Assembly (NCBI GenBank): GCA_934365195.1
Contig: CAKRNA010000005.1
Location: 62,001 to 126,000 of the forward strand
Direction of reading: 5' to 3'
From: an uncultured Clostridia bacterium
GTDB taxonomy: Bacteria > Bacillota > Clostridia > Christensenellales > CAAEEZ01
DNA length: 64,000 nt
The notes below the pieces were generated by a model. The model was not told the DNA's origin. It did not search any database and worked only from the letters and a program-made list of their open reading frames with translations. Shown here in pieces: positions 35,177-44,127 of this stretch (the first letter of the stretch is position 1; every line of letters begins with the position of its first letter). The position numbers and the translations under genes are program-made.

Positions 35177-36523
35177 TTAATTATTAGATTGCATTTGCAT
35201 ATCAACATCTAGGATATTTACTTTGTTTTTTTTAAGCAGGTAAGCATACGCTCCTAACGATACTAAACTATCAAAAGCATTGCCAATACCGAACAATAAC
35301 GCTATCCCGATAAGTGTAGGTTGCCAAATGCCGCAAACATACAAAATAAAAGCGCCGCCATAGTAAATAGTATTTGTAACTACTGATTCAAATAACATAT
35401 AATTAGTTTTTCCTAATCCATAAAATGTGGCATCAAATACATTTTGGTATGCAAATAACACATAAAAACCAAGTAAAACCATTACAAGTTCAAACAGTTT
35501 TTCAACATCGTTAAAATTTAGAACATTTTTCATAAATGGTTTCCATAGTGGTATTGTCACGCACCATACCAAGCATATTACCGTGGTTATAATAAAATAT
35601 CCAATAGTATTATTTTTTACAGCATTCTCATTAGTTGCAGTTTCTTGTTTTATTAATTCGCCAAGTTGCAAAACAGGAAGCAATAGCCAACCCCAAATAA
35701 AGTTATTTGCTACCCAATATGTACCCTGCTCGCCAACCATATTAACCATACGCACTATCATTAACATATAAGCGATATTTCTAACAAACGATTCTAAACC
35801 TGAAATGCCTCCAACTTTCAAAAAATCTTTCATCCAAGTAAAAGATAGTTTTGCTTTTTTAAAAACGGCGATACCCTCTTTGTTTAACAATACAATTGCA
35901 ACTACAACCAAAATAGCATTTACTATTATATTAGAAATAGCAATACCATTTACTCCAAGATTTAACGATATAGGCAAAGTAGACACCATAAATGTATCAA
36001 AAATTAGACACAACACGAGTTTTACACATGTAAGCAAATATACGTATTTTTCCTTACCAAGCGTTACCATATTTACCATAAGAAATGTAAATGCAAGTGA
36101 AAAAATACTTGCCACACTTTCAATTCTTATGTATGTTGCCGAAGCATCAATTATCGCATTATCCGTTGCCATTAGTGACAAAAGTTGTTTTGCAAACGCC
36201 ATAATTATAATTGAAAGCACACTGTACACAGCAACCGAAACAAGCAACCCCGTGCGAGTGCGATTAGCAAACTCTTCCTTGTCGTTTAAAACCTGTCCAA
36301 TAAAATAAAACAGCGGTAAAACAATCGCCTCGCTCAAAATCTCATATAGCAAATTTACCCAAGACAATTGCCCAGCGATTGAAAAAGCGTATTCCCCCGG
36401 CATTTGACCTAAAAAGAAAACCCTCACAGTCGTGTAAATTGTTGGGACTAAACCTAGCACCAACAACGACACAAACAACTTATAATTAATTTTGCTTAAC
36501 GATTTTTTAACTTTTACAAACAT
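35177..36523 (-). CDS. MATE family efflux transporter
   Basis: Polytopic membrane protein of 448 residues with about twelve predicted membrane helices in two halves, as usual for cation-coupled MATE exporters. Recognisable parts are the first helices after LFVSLLVLGLVPTIY and the paired inner repeats. The drug or metabolite is unknown. It lies 8 bases after the unknown gene at 36532-37521, so both are transcribed through the attenuator at 37539-37564. Base and codon use look more AT-rich than in the neighbouring core genes, hinting at acquisition. Confidence 0.88.
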   Translation of the reverse strand: MFVKVKKSLSKINYKLFVSLLVLGLVPTIYTTVRVFFLGQMPGEYAFSIAGQLSWVNLLYEILSEAIVLPLFYFIGQVLNDKEEFANRTRTGLLVSVAVYSVLSIIIMAFAKQLLSLMATDNAIIDASATYIRIESVASIFSLAFTFLMVNMVTLGKEKYVYLLTCVKLVLCLIFDTFMVSTLPISLNLGVNGIAISNIIVNAILVVVAIVLLNKEGIAVFKKAKLSFTWMKDFLKVGGISGLESFVRNIAYMLMIVRMVNMVGEQGTYWVANNFIWGWLLLPVLQLGELIKQETATNENAVKNNTIGYFIITTVICLVWCVTIPLWKPFMKNVLNFNDVEKLFELVMVLLGFYVLFAYQNVFDATFYGLGKTNYMLFESVVTNTIYYGGAFILYVCGIWQPTLIGIALLFGIGNAFDSLVSLGAYAYLLKKNKVNILDVDMQMQSNN

Positions 36524-36531
36524 TTTTCTAC

Positions 36532-37521
36532 CTAATCAAGTTCATCAAATACAGTTAGCCCTAATGGATTTTCCCACATCTCAATCTCATCATAAACTAA
36601 ATCTTTAAAATAAGTTACGTAATTCCATTGTGCTTCTTCATATTTCTCATCATATATCCACTCACAATATTCTTTAAAAAATTCAGCACAACCATCCAAC
36701 AACTCAATAATTAGTTCTTTTGTAAACTTAACATACGAAAAGGCTAAATGCCCTTGTTTAAATTTATTTTCACATAACACTTCCGGATATTTTGCTTTTA
36801 GATTTTCATAAGTAGACATACTATTATGTTTAATAAAATGCCAAATTAAGTATAATTTATCATGATATTTATGGTGTTCTAAATCTCTTGCAGTTCCCGT
36901 AACCCCAGCATAATCATATAACGCATCTCTTTTAAAATATTCAACTTTTTTCCCATTCTTATTTAAAACAAATATCGTTATAGCCTCAATTCTTGAAGCC
37001 ATATAATGAAAAAATTGCGAATAAAGATTACATAAAGTAATATATTTCTTATTCCTATACTCTTTCTCTCTGCACATGTTTTCATATTTTGCCCATGCGT
37101 TTGCTCCATTTGGGCCAGTTATTCCACATACAAAATTGTCATAATCACATAAACTTACTTCTTTCGGTTTCACTATACTTTGAACCGCCGTATCAATCAT
37201 TAACACATATTCTTCTTCCCAATATCGTTTTATATTTTCAATTTCTTTAACAAATATATTACAATTATAATCATCATAATCATTTTTTTTAGGTATAAAA
37301 TAATGAGTTTGCCTTTTTTTAATAACCGACCACTGCTCTTTATTTAACGTTCTAACTTTTTTGCTAAATCGAATAGGATCTATTTTTATTTTTCTTTCTC
37401 CATTTTCGTATTTACCACATAAAAACAACCCATAATATCTTGTATCAACATATTTATTACTATTATTTTCTAACTTGTCATACAATGCTATATTATTTTT
37501 TGTTACATTCCTTTTTTTCAT
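36532..37521 (-). CDS. Unknown 329-residue protein co-transcribed with MATE exporter
   Basis: I do not recognise this protein with confidence. It is soluble, rich in aromatic and charged residues, and largely helical in its second half. Segments such as RDLEHHKYHD and WHFIKHNSMS recall HEPN-like helical proteins, but no exact RxxxxH nuclease motif is secure. The start is the ATG at 37521 with AGGAG five bases upstream. The longer frame to 37638 runs through the attenuator and is rejected. The gene is AT-rich compared with core neighbours. A role linked to the exporter or to a translation-inhibitor response is inferred from its operon. Confidence 0.75.
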   Translation of the reverse strand: MKKRNVTKNNIALYDKLENNSNKYVDTRYYGLFLCGKYENGERKIKIDPIRFSKKVRTLNKEQWSVIKKRQTHYFIPKKNDYDDYNCNIFVKEIENIKRYWEEEYVLMIDTAVQSIVKPKEVSLCDYDNFVCGITGPNGANAWAKYENMCREKEYRNKKYITLCNLYSQFFHYMASRIEAITIFVLNKNGKKVEYFKRDALYDYAGVTGTARDLEHHKYHDKLYLIWHFIKHNSMSTYENLKAKYPEVLCENKFKQGHLAFSYVKFTKELIIELLDGCAEFFKEYCEWIYDEKYEEAQWNYVTYFKDLVYDEIEMWENPLGLTVFDELD

Positions 37522-37685
37522 AACGACTCCTAATAAAAAAGACACTCTCAATAGAAAGTGTCTTCCGCCTAATTGATTATTAAGCAATATACATAAGACA
37601 CACGCCACGCTCACCATTATTGAGAAAACAATAAACAATTTTAGGCAGATATCCAGCAGAACAGTCTGAACAATTCTTACGTACT
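37522..37685 (-). promoter_or_regulatory. Transcription attenuator leader of the unknown-MATE operon
   Basis: The leader holds mutually exclusive pairings on the minus strand. GTGTCTT (37595-37601) can pair with AAGACAC (37558-37564), which otherwise forms the terminator with GAGTGTCTT (37539-37549). A longer stem between 37636-37648 (CTGCCTAAAATTG) and 37565-37575 (CAATTAGGCGG) would also hold the antiterminator side. The short frame ATG-TAT-ATT-GCT-TAA within it could be a leader peptide (MYIA) but lacks a good ribosome binding site. Confidence 0.6.
37535..37564 (-). terminator. Attenuator terminator before the unknown-MATE operon
   Basis: On the minus strand AAGACACTTTC pairs with GAGAGTGTCTT over a four-base loop and is followed by Ts. 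It ends just before the ribosome binding site of the gene starting at 37521. Confidence 0.85.
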
Positions 37686-37691
37686 ATAATT

Positions 37692-37720
37692 ATTTTAGCA
37701 CATAAGCACTATCTTGTAAA
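37692..37720 (-). promoter_or_regulatory. Sigma-A promoter of the unknown-MATE operon
   Basis: On the minus strand TTTACA and TAAAAT are separated by exactly 17 bases, about 170 bases before the first gene. Confidence 0.65.
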
Positions 37721-37764
37721 TATAATAGCATAATATAAACTAAGGTTCAATGAACTGTTAGTAC

Positions 37765-37797
37765 AAAAAAAGACATCCTATATAGCAAGGATGTCTT
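37765..37797 (-). terminator. Terminator overlapping the end of the XRE gene
   Basis: On the minus strand GAAGACATCC and GGATGTCTTT pair and are followed by Ts. The 5' arm lies inside the coding region and the stop codon falls in the loop. Confidence 0.8.
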
Positions 37798-38005
37798 CGA
37801 TTTGAACCTCAAAAAATTTAGCAAGATTAAATAAATTTTCAGTACTTGGAATTTTTATCCCATTTTCCCAATCATAAATAACTCTAGTTGATGCTAGTTG
37901 TAAATAAGTAGCAACATCTTCCCTAGTAAATCTAGATCGTTCAATTAGAAAATATATCTTTTCGCCAATCTTTTTTTTGTTCAGTTTAACTTTGCAATCC
38001 ATCAT
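37778..38005 (-). CDS. XRE-type helix-turn-helix regulator, 75 residues
   Basis: Small DNA-binding protein consisting of one HTH domain (about residues 10-72). It shows IYFLIERSRFTREDVATYL, the recognition segment TRVIYDWENGIKIPS, and LFNLAKFFEVQIEDILAI at the end. GGAGG precedes the ATG. It lies upstream of the unknown-MATE operon but is separated by its own terminator and the next promoter, so it may regulate rather than share that operon; this is inference. Confidence 0.9.
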   Translation of the reverse strand: MMDCKVKLNKKKIGEKIYFLIERSRFTREDVATYLQLASTRVIYDWENGIKIPSTENLFNLAKFFEVQIEDILAI

Positions 38006-38126
38006 TTAACCTCCATAAAATGAAAATCTCCACTTATGGATAAAATGAATTACATACATATTATATATTATTTTTAGGTATAATTCAATAAATTATATTA
38101 CCAAAACAATTTATAAACAAGTTAAT

Positions 38127-38441
38127 TTATTCCTCGGCTTTTGGAGGTTCCGGGGTTGGTTGGTTTATAGTTGGCGGAGTTGCGACATTTTGCTTATTAA
38201 GAGTTTTTATGTTCTCGTTCATTTCAACAACCTTTTCCAGTAGTTCCCCAAAAGCGTACAAGCCAAAAGCGGATAGCCATGCCATAATTATGCCGCCTAC
38301 TATCGTAATAATTCCCGAGACAATACCCTCTGCTCCGCCTGCTGCAAACAAAATAATACCGCTTGCAACCGATAATACGGCTATTACCCAAAAAATAACC
38401 TTTGCTAAAACCTTCATCTTTTTCCAAATTTCATTAAACAT
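38127..38441 (-). CDS. Small membrane protein, two predicted helices
   Basis: I do not recognise a named family. The 104-residue product has a short charged head, two hydrophobic helices (about residues 11-35 and 38-65, with glycine-rich GGAEGIVSGIITIVGGIIMAW), an amphipathic helix and a Pro/Glu-rich tail ending PTPEPPKAEE. The start is the ATG at 38441, with GGAGAG upstream. The longer frame to 38519 has no ribosome binding site. It lies near the XRE gene but has no clear operon partner. Confidence 0.7.
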   Translation of the reverse strand: MFNEIWKKMKVLAKVIFWVIAVLSVASGIILFAAGGAEGIVSGIITIVGGIIMAWLSAFGLYAFGELLEKVVEMNENIKTLNKQNVATPPTINQPTPEPPKAEE

Positions 38442-38680
38442 ACTTCTCTCTCCTTTTGTATTTCTTTCGGCATATATACCTGTTACTCTTATAATAACAC
38501 ACCAAAAAAGCCAAAACAATACGGCAATTTATATTTAATAAATTTCGGATAAAATCATTAAGCCCGCATTAAAATCTTTTAAAAATATTTCAAACTATAT
38601 CAATATGATTAAAATATGCTAATATACCGTTATTTTAGCATAGAAAACTATCACATACAATAATTAGGTATTTTTAAAAC

Positions 38681-38712
38681 AAAAAAACCGCCTACCTAAG
38701 TAAGCGGTTTTT
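38681..38712 (-). terminator. Terminator of ppdK
   Basis: On the minus strand AAAAACCGCTTACTTAGGTA folds back through GCGGTTTTTTT, just past the ppdK stop. Confidence 0.85.
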
Positions 38713-38727
38713 GTAATTTATCCGTAA

Positions 38728-41355
38728 TTATTTTCTAGGATTTTTGATGTTCGCTTGTGCAGCGGCAAGTCTTGCTAGTGGAACTCTGAATGGAGAGCAA
38801 GATACGTAGTCTAAGCCAATGTTGTGGCAGAATTCTACGGTTGAAGGATCTCCACCGTGCTCGCCGCAGATACCTAAGTGTAGGTTTGGATTAGCCTCTC
38901 TACCCTCGGTAACAGCAATCTTCATTAGTCTGCCTACGCCGATTTGGTCAACCTTAGCAAACGGATCGCTTTCGAAAATCTTCTTTGCATAGTAGTCGTC
39001 TAAGAACTTACCTGCATCGTCACGGGAGAAACCGAAGGTCATTTGGGTTAGGTCGTTAGTACCGAATGAGAAGAAGTCAGCCTCTTTAGCGATTTCGCCA
39101 GCGGTAAGTGCTGCTCTTGGAATCTCAATCATAGTACCGATATTGTAGTCAAGTTTGTAGTTTTGCTCCTTCATAACTTCTTCTAAGGTAGCAACTACGT
39201 GCTCTTTAACGTATTTCAACTCTTTAACTTCGCCAACAAGCGGAATCATAATTTCAGGAGTAACTTTGTAGTCGTTTCTCTTGCTTACGATAATTGCTGC
39301 TTCCATAACGGCTCTTGCTTGCATTTCTGCAATTTCAGGATAGGTAACAGATAGACGGCAACCTCTGTGGCCAAGCATTGGGTTGAACTCATGCAAATCG
39401 TCGATAACTTTCTTTAATTCTGCAAAAGGCATCTTCAATTCGTCAGCAAGTTCTTGGATTTCGCTGTCCTTGTGAGGAACGAACTCGTGTAGAGGCGGAT
39501 CTAAGAAACGAATGGTTACGCCGTAGCCTTTCATAGCCTCGTAGATACCAACGAAGTCCTCTCTTTGCATTGGAAGTAACTCGTTAAGCGCTGCTTTTCT
39601 AGCCTCAACGGTCTTAGCAACGATCATCTTTCTAACAGACATAATTCTGTCTTCTTTGAAGAACATGTGTTCGGTTCTACATAGACCGATACCTTCAGCG
39701 CCGAAGTCGTATGCTTGTTTAGCATCCTTAGGAGTGTCGGCATTAGTTCTTACTTTTAATGCTCTGAACTTATCAGCCCAGCCCATCAAAGTAGCAAAGT
39801 TACCGGTTACCGATGCAGGCATAGTAGCCATTTGACCGGCGTAAACGTTACCGGTAGAACCATCTAGTGACAAATAATCGTCAGCGGTGTATACTTTACC
39901 GTCGATAGTAACGGTTCTCTTCTCTTCGTCAATGATAAGTGCGCCACAACCAGCAACACAGCACTCACCCATACCACGAGCAACTACTGCAGCGTGAGAG
40001 GTCATACCGCCACGAGCGGTCAAAATACCCTCTGCAGCAACCATTCCTTCGATATCTTCAGGAGAAGTTTCAAGTCTTACAAGAACAACTTTCTCGCCGG
40101 CCTTGTTTCTTTCAACTGCTTCTTCAGCGGTGAAACAAATCTTACCGCAAGCAGCACCAGGAGATGCAGGAAGTGCCTTAGCAACCGGAACAGCCTTCTT
40201 TAAAGCGGCCGGATCGAATTGAGGGTGAAGCAAAGTGTCAAGTTGTTTTGGCTCTACTCTTAAGCAAGCCTCTTGCTCAGTAATCATACCCTCTTTAACT
40301 AGGTCAACAGCGATTTGAAGTGCAGCGGTAGCAGTTCTCTTACCGTTTCTGGTTTGTAGCATGAACAATTTACCTCTTTCGATAGTAAACTCCATATCTT
40401 GCATATCTTTGTTATGTTTTTCCAAAGTCTCGGCAATCTTAACGAATTGAGCATAAGCATCTGGATTTTGTTTAGCAAGGTCATCGATAGGGCTAGGAGT
40501 TCTAACGCCTGCAACAACGTCCTCACCTTGAGCGTTCATTAAGTACTCGCCAAATAGTTTCTTTTCACCGGTAGAAGGGTTTCTGGTAAATGCAACGCCT
40601 GTACCTGAAGTCTCGCCCATGTTACCGAATACCATTGATTGTACGTTAACTGCAGTACCCCAGTCGCCAGGGATATCGTTCATTCTTCTGTAAACGATAG
40701 CACGTGGGTTGTCCCAAGAACGGAATACAGCCTTTACAGCGCCGATAAGTTGCTCTTTAGGATCTTGAGGGAAGTCGTAACCTTGGTCAGCCTTGAAGTA
40801 AGACTTAAATTTATTGATAAGGTCTTGTAAATCGCTAGCGGTCATCTCAACGTCTGATTTGTAACCCTTAGAATCTTTCAACTCACCTATCATTCTTTCA
40901 AATGCTTGTTTGCCAACGCCGATAACTACGTCAGAGTACATTTGAATAAATCTTCTGTAGCAATCGTATGCAAAACGGTCGTCACCGGTAAGTTTTGCCA
41001 AGCCTTGAACTGAAACGTCGTTAAGACCTAAGTTAAGAATGGTGTCCATCATACCTGGCATTGACGCTCTAGCACCGGAACGAACCGAAACTAGATATGG
41101 GTTGTCCAAATCACCAAATTTTTTGCCTTGCAATTTTTCAACTTTTGCCAAAGCATCAAAAATTTGCTCAACAACTTCGTCTGCCAAAACTTCGCCGTCG
41201 TTGTAGTATTTAGTACAAGCCTCGGTGGTGATGGTGAAACCTTGTGGAACAGGCATTCCAAGTTTCGTCATCTCAGCAAGGTTAGCACCTTTACCGCCAA
41301 ACAACGCTTTGTTTGAGCCGTCTGCTTCGCTGAACAGATAAACATATTTTTTCAT
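38728..41355 (-). CDS. ppdK: Pyruvate, phosphate dikinase
   Basis: Interconverts pyruvate, ATP and phosphate with phosphoenolpyruvate, AMP and pyrophosphate, a common glycolytic or gluconeogenic enzyme in anaerobic clostridia. The 875 residues include the ATP-grasp N-terminus (GGKGANLAEMTKLGMPVPQG), the phosphohistidine domain (GGMTSHAAVVARGMG) and the PEP-binding barrel with GICGEHGGDPSTVEFCH. The start is the ATG at 41355 with AGGAGG ten bases upstream; the TTG three codons earlier is too close to it. No regulatory ppdK kinase gene is adjacent. Confidence 0.97.
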   Translation of the reverse strand: MKKYVYLFSEADGSNKALFGGKGANLAEMTKLGMPVPQGFTITTEACTKYYNDGEVLADEVVEQIFDALAKVEKLQGKKFGDLDNPYLVSVRSGARASMPGMMDTILNLGLNDVSVQGLAKLTGDDRFAYDCYRRFIQMYSDVVIGVGKQAFERMIGELKDSKGYKSDVEMTASDLQDLINKFKSYFKADQGYDFPQDPKEQLIGAVKAVFRSWDNPRAIVYRRMNDIPGDWGTAVNVQSMVFGNMGETSGTGVAFTRNPSTGEKKLFGEYLMNAQGEDVVAGVRTPSPIDDLAKQNPDAYAQFVKIAETLEKHNKDMQDMEFTIERGKLFMLQTRNGKRTATAALQIAVDLVKEGMITEQEACLRVEPKQLDTLLHPQFDPAALKKAVPVAKALPASPGAACGKICFTAEEAVERNKAGEKVVLVRLETSPEDIEGMVAAEGILTARGGMTSHAAVVARGMGECCVAGCGALIIDEEKRTVTIDGKVYTADDYLSLDGSTGNVYAGQMATMPASVTGNFATLMGWADKFRALKVRTNADTPKDAKQAYDFGAEGIGLCRTEHMFFKEDRIMSVRKMIVAKTVEARKAALNELLPMQREDFVGIYEAMKGYGVTIRFLDPPLHEFVPHKDSEIQELADELKMPFAELKKVIDDLHEFNPMLGHRGCRLSVTYPEIAEMQARAVMEAAIIVSKRNDYKVTPEIMIPLVGEVKELKYVKEHVVATLEEVMKEQNYKLDYNIGTMIEIPRAALTAGEIAKEADFFSFGTNDLTQMTFGFSRDDAGKFLDDYYAKKIFESDPFAKVDQIGVGRLMKIAVTEGREANPNLHLGICGEHGGDPSTVEFCHNIGLDYVSCSPFRVPLARLAAAQANIKNPRK

Positions 41356-41420
41356 AAAATTCAATCCTCCTAATTGGAAATAAATTACTTACTAAATTAA
41401 ATGCGAAAACGCATATATAT

Positions 41421-41449
41421 ATAATAATATAAAAATAATTAAATTACAA
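41421..41449 (-). promoter_or_regulatory. Sigma-A promoter of ppdK
   Basis: On the minus strand TTGTAA and TATTAT are 17 bases apart. The expected transcript start falls at a small ATGCG-TTTT-CGCAT hairpin (41400-41415), which could protect the 5' end. Confidence 0.6.
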
Positions 41450-41497
41450 CCATTTTAACCATTACTTGCCAAAAATTTTGTAATTAGGCTAAAAAGG

Positions 41498-42235
41498 TCA
41501 ACCTATTTTCTTTAAAATATCGAAATACGCCTGCAAAGTTTTGTATTTATGCTCCCCTATAAGTTCAAAGTAGGTGACGATTAGATACAAAATATTCAGT
41601 TTTGCGTTTTTTGGTAAAGTCTCTAATTTTTCGTACTCGTAATTAAGCACGCACTTTAACCCTTCCACCTCATTTACGCCCACGATTATACCCTTATTTA
41701 CCTTGTGAAGTTTACAAACAAAGTCGTAATTAACGGTGTCAAAATACAAGTTTTCGCTAGTTTTACAGGTTTTACACTCTACGTTTGGCATAGAATAGCC
41801 GCTGATAACAAGTGCGTTATAGCAAAACTCGATAAGAGCCGTAAGGTCGTCCTTACCCTCGTAAGCAACCTCTTTAAGCCCTTTTATAGCCGTGTACAGC
41901 AGTTTATCATTAGGCAAAACCAACAAATTCTTTTCTAAAATCTCGGCAATAATACTTGCCATATAAAACTTTTCGATATCTTCTCTAAGCGGATAAAACC
42001 CGTCTATCAGGTCGCAACCCGTGACGGTGTACTTGCCGCTAGACGATACGTTTAAAATATAATCGCCAAAGCAAAATAGAGAGGCGGAAAACCTAAGTTT
42101 TGAACGTTGCTTTTTGCTACCTCTTACGGTGGCAACGATTTTCCCCTTCTCTAAACTTGCAAGAGTAATTAAACTGTCGTTGTCTTTGTAGTCGATACTT
42201 CGAACGCACAAAGCCCTTAATTTTATTTGCTCCAT
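41498..42235 (-). CDS. recO: DNA repair protein RecO
   Basis: Loads RecA onto gaps with RecF/RecR. The 245-residue product has an N-terminal OB fold (ALCVRSIDYKDNDSLITL) and a helical C-terminus with a zinc-type Cys set in CKTCKTSE followed by a later cysteine. It overlaps the tiny yqzL gene by 13 bases and ends the pgpH-ybeY-cdd-era-yqzL-recO block. Confidence 0.93.
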   Translation of the reverse strand: MEQIKLRALCVRSIDYKDNDSLITLASLEKGKIVATVRGSKKQRSKLRFSASLFCFGDYILNVSSSGKYTVTGCDLIDGFYPLREDIEKFYMASIIAEILEKNLLVLPNDKLLYTAIKGLKEVAYEGKDDLTALIEFCYNALVISGYSMPNVECKTCKTSENLYFDTVNYDFVCKLHKVNKGIIVGVNEVEGLKCVLNYEYEKLETLPKNAKLNILYLIVTYFELIGEHKYKTLQAYFDILKKIG

Positions 42236-42321
42236 TTCGTGTCTTTTAAAGCACGGTACAGTAAATAAATTCCCACTTCTCCCGTTTTTTCAAACAGTTT
42301 GAATAAGTCGTCGGTAAGCAT
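42223..42321 (-). CDS. yqzL: YqzL-like peptide, 32 residues
   Basis: A tiny gene between era and recO. The product starts MLTDDLFKLFEKTGEVGIYL and ends KDTKWSK, matching the short YqzL family (pattern xFxxTGxxxxYLL). GAGGTG lies five bases before the ATG. It overlaps the recO start, so translation is coupled. In Bacillus yqzL also lies between era and recO. The function is unknown. Confidence 0.85.
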   Translation of the reverse strand: MLTDDLFKLFEKTGEVGIYLLYRALKDTKWSK

Positions 42322-42369
42322 AATTACACCTCGGTATTATTATGCCCAAAAATCTAAAATCTTTACGTG

Positions 42370-43269
42370 CTATCCGTTATTTTTTTGGCTGTAACCTAAT
42401 TTTTCCAGCGTTGCGGTGTCCTCACGCCAGTCCTCTTTCACCTTAACCCAAAGTTTAAGACAAACTTTAGCGCCCATAATATTTTCAAGGTCCTGTCTTG
42501 CGTAGGTGGATATTTTTTTAAGCATTGCGCCGTTTTTACCTATGATAATAGGCTTATGCCCTTCCTTTTCGCAGTAGATAATACCCTCTACGTCGTAGAT
42601 ATCCTTGTCGTCCCTTTTCCTAAACTTAGAAAGAGTAACGCCGATGCCGTAAGGGACTTCCTTATCCAGTAGCCTTAGCGCCTTTTCCCTTACTATTTCA
42701 CGCATCATAAAAGCAAGGTCCTTGTCCGACACCTCGTCTTCGTCGTAGATAGGCTCGCCCTCAGGCAAGTACTTAACCACTTCGCTGATAAGTTCTTTTA
42801 CTCCGCTGCCTTTTAAAGCACTAATAGGAATAATGGCTTTTACGCCCTTGATATCTTTTAACCGGTCTATGATTTTCAGCACCTTTTCGCCGCCTGCTAC
42901 GTCCTCTTTGTTGATAGCAACGATAAGCGGATATTCTTTGTCTTGGTGCATCTCGACAAACTCTTTGTCGTAGTCGTCAAGTTTTGCCTCGCCGTCTATA
43001 ACGTACACCAAAACGTCCACGTTTTTCATAGATTGACGTGCGTTTTTCATCATATAATTGCCCAGTTTGTTTTTAGCGGTGTGTAGCCCCGGGGTATCGA
43101 TAAAAATCGCTTGGTAATCCTCGCCGTTTAGTATGCCCAAAATATTATCCCTAGTGGTTTGCGCCTTCCAGGATACGATGGAAACTTTCTCCCCTACTAT
43201 TTGGTTTATAAGCGTGGACTTACCCACGTTAGCCTTTCCTGAAATAGATATATAACCTGTTTTAAACAT
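42370..43269 (-). CDS. era: Era GTPase
   Basis: Essential GTPase that binds the 3' end of 16S rRNA during 30S maturation. The 299-residue product has P-loop SGKANVGKST, DTPGLHTAKNKLG, NKED and a C-terminal KH domain with HKPIIIGKNGAMLKKIS. It overlaps cdd by 8 bases. Confidence 0.97.
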   Translation of the reverse strand: MFKTGYISISGKANVGKSTLINQIVGEKVSIVSWKAQTTRDNILGILNGEDYQAIFIDTPGLHTAKNKLGNYMMKNARQSMKNVDVLVYVIDGEAKLDDYDKEFVEMHQDKEYPLIVAINKEDVAGGEKVLKIIDRLKDIKGVKAIIPISALKGSGVKELISEVVKYLPEGEPIYDEDEVSDKDLAFMMREIVREKALRLLDKEVPYGIGVTLSKFRKRDDKDIYDVEGIIYCEKEGHKPIIIGKNGAMLKKISTYARQDLENIMGAKVCLKLWVKVKEDWREDTATLEKLGYSQKNNG

Positions 43270-43657
43270 TAAATTCTCCTTTGAATTTTAGCGGTAATAA
43301 GTCGCTTAGTGTGTACTGCTCGAACTCGTCTTCGTTTGCTACGTAAATTTTAAAATCGTCATTAAGCACAAATTCGCTAAGCACTTGAAGACACACTCCG
43401 CACGGGTATGGCAAGTCGCCGTCGTGGTAAACCGCTATCGCCTCAAACTCCGTGTAGCCTTGGCTGACAGCCGAAAAAATGGCAATACGCTCTGCGCACG
43501 TGGTTGCCGAAAAGGATATGTTTTCCACGTTTGTACCGGTGAAAATCTCGCCGTCGCTAGTAAGCAAAGCAGCCCCGACTTTGTAGTTAGAATAAGGCGA
43601 ATAGGAATTAAGCGATACGCTTTTTGCACTTTCAATTAGTTCGTTTACGTCTATCAT
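43262..43657 (-). CDS. cdd: Cytidine deaminase
   Basis: Zinc enzyme converting cytidine or deoxycytidine to uridine forms. The length is 131 residues from the ATG that overlaps the ybeY stop (ATGA). Zinc ligands are C54 with catalytic E56 (CAERIA) and C86, C89 (PCGVC). The upstream TTG at 43675 is inside ybeY and rejected. The position between ybeY and era is conserved, though dgkA, usually present here, is absent. Confidence 0.95.
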   Translation of the reverse strand: MIDVNELIESAKSVSLNSYSPYSNYKVGAALLTSDGEIFTGTNVENISFSATTCAERIAIFSAVSQGYTEFEAIAVYHDGDLPYPCGVCLQVLSEFVLNDDFKIYVANEDEFEQYTLSDLLPLKFKGEFNV

Positions 43658-44127
43658 CTTACAATATCTAGGCAACCCAAAATTGCCTCCTCGTGTTTTC
43701 TCATCACCTGCTTATCCGCCTCTTTAACGTGGTCGTAACCTAGTAGGTGCAATATTCCGTGCAAAGTAAGGTAGGCAATCTCCCTCTCCTCGCTGTGCCC
43801 GAACTCTTTTGCTTGATTTTTCATAACGTCTATGCAGACCAAAATATCGCCTAGCATTATTTTACCGCTTTCGTAATCGACGTCCATCTCGTAATCTTCC
43901 ACTCTGCACGGCAAATTTAAACCTACGATATTTTGAAAACTTAGTACGTCCGTTTCCTTATCCACCCCACGCTCGCTAAGGTTTATCTCTCTAATTTCCT
44001 CCTTAGTTACGCCTTCAAGGTCTATTTCGAAAACGTCCTCCTCTTGCCCGAAATATCTTAAAGTTTCAAAGTAAATTTTATCAATAAGTTCTTCGTACTT
44101 TTTGTCAAGGTCGTAAAAATTTATCAT
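43654..44127 (-). CDS. ybeY: Endoribonuclease YbeY
   Basis: Metal-dependent RNase in 16S rRNA 3'-end maturation and ribosome quality control. The 157-residue product has the three histidine ligands H123, H127 and H133 in LHGILHLLGYDH. It overlaps pgpH by 4 bases and cdd by 4 bases. Confidence 0.96.
   Translation of the reverse strand: MINFYDLDKKYEELIDKIYFETLRYFGQEEDVFEIDLEGVTKEEIREINLSERGVDKETDVLSFQNIVGLNLPCRVEDYEMDVDYESGKIMLGDILVCIDVMKNQAKEFGHSEEREIAYLTLHGILHLLGYDHVKEADKQVMRKHEEAILGCLDIVR

Noticed and set aside
37522..37638. N-terminal extension of the unknown gene upstream of MATE
   Set aside because: The frame runs through the terminator hairpin; the ATG at 37521 has AGGAG. The upstream ATG has no ribosome binding site.
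38442..38519. N-terminal extension of the small membrane protein
   Set aside because: The extension includes the ribosome binding site of the shorter form and adds no conserved feature.
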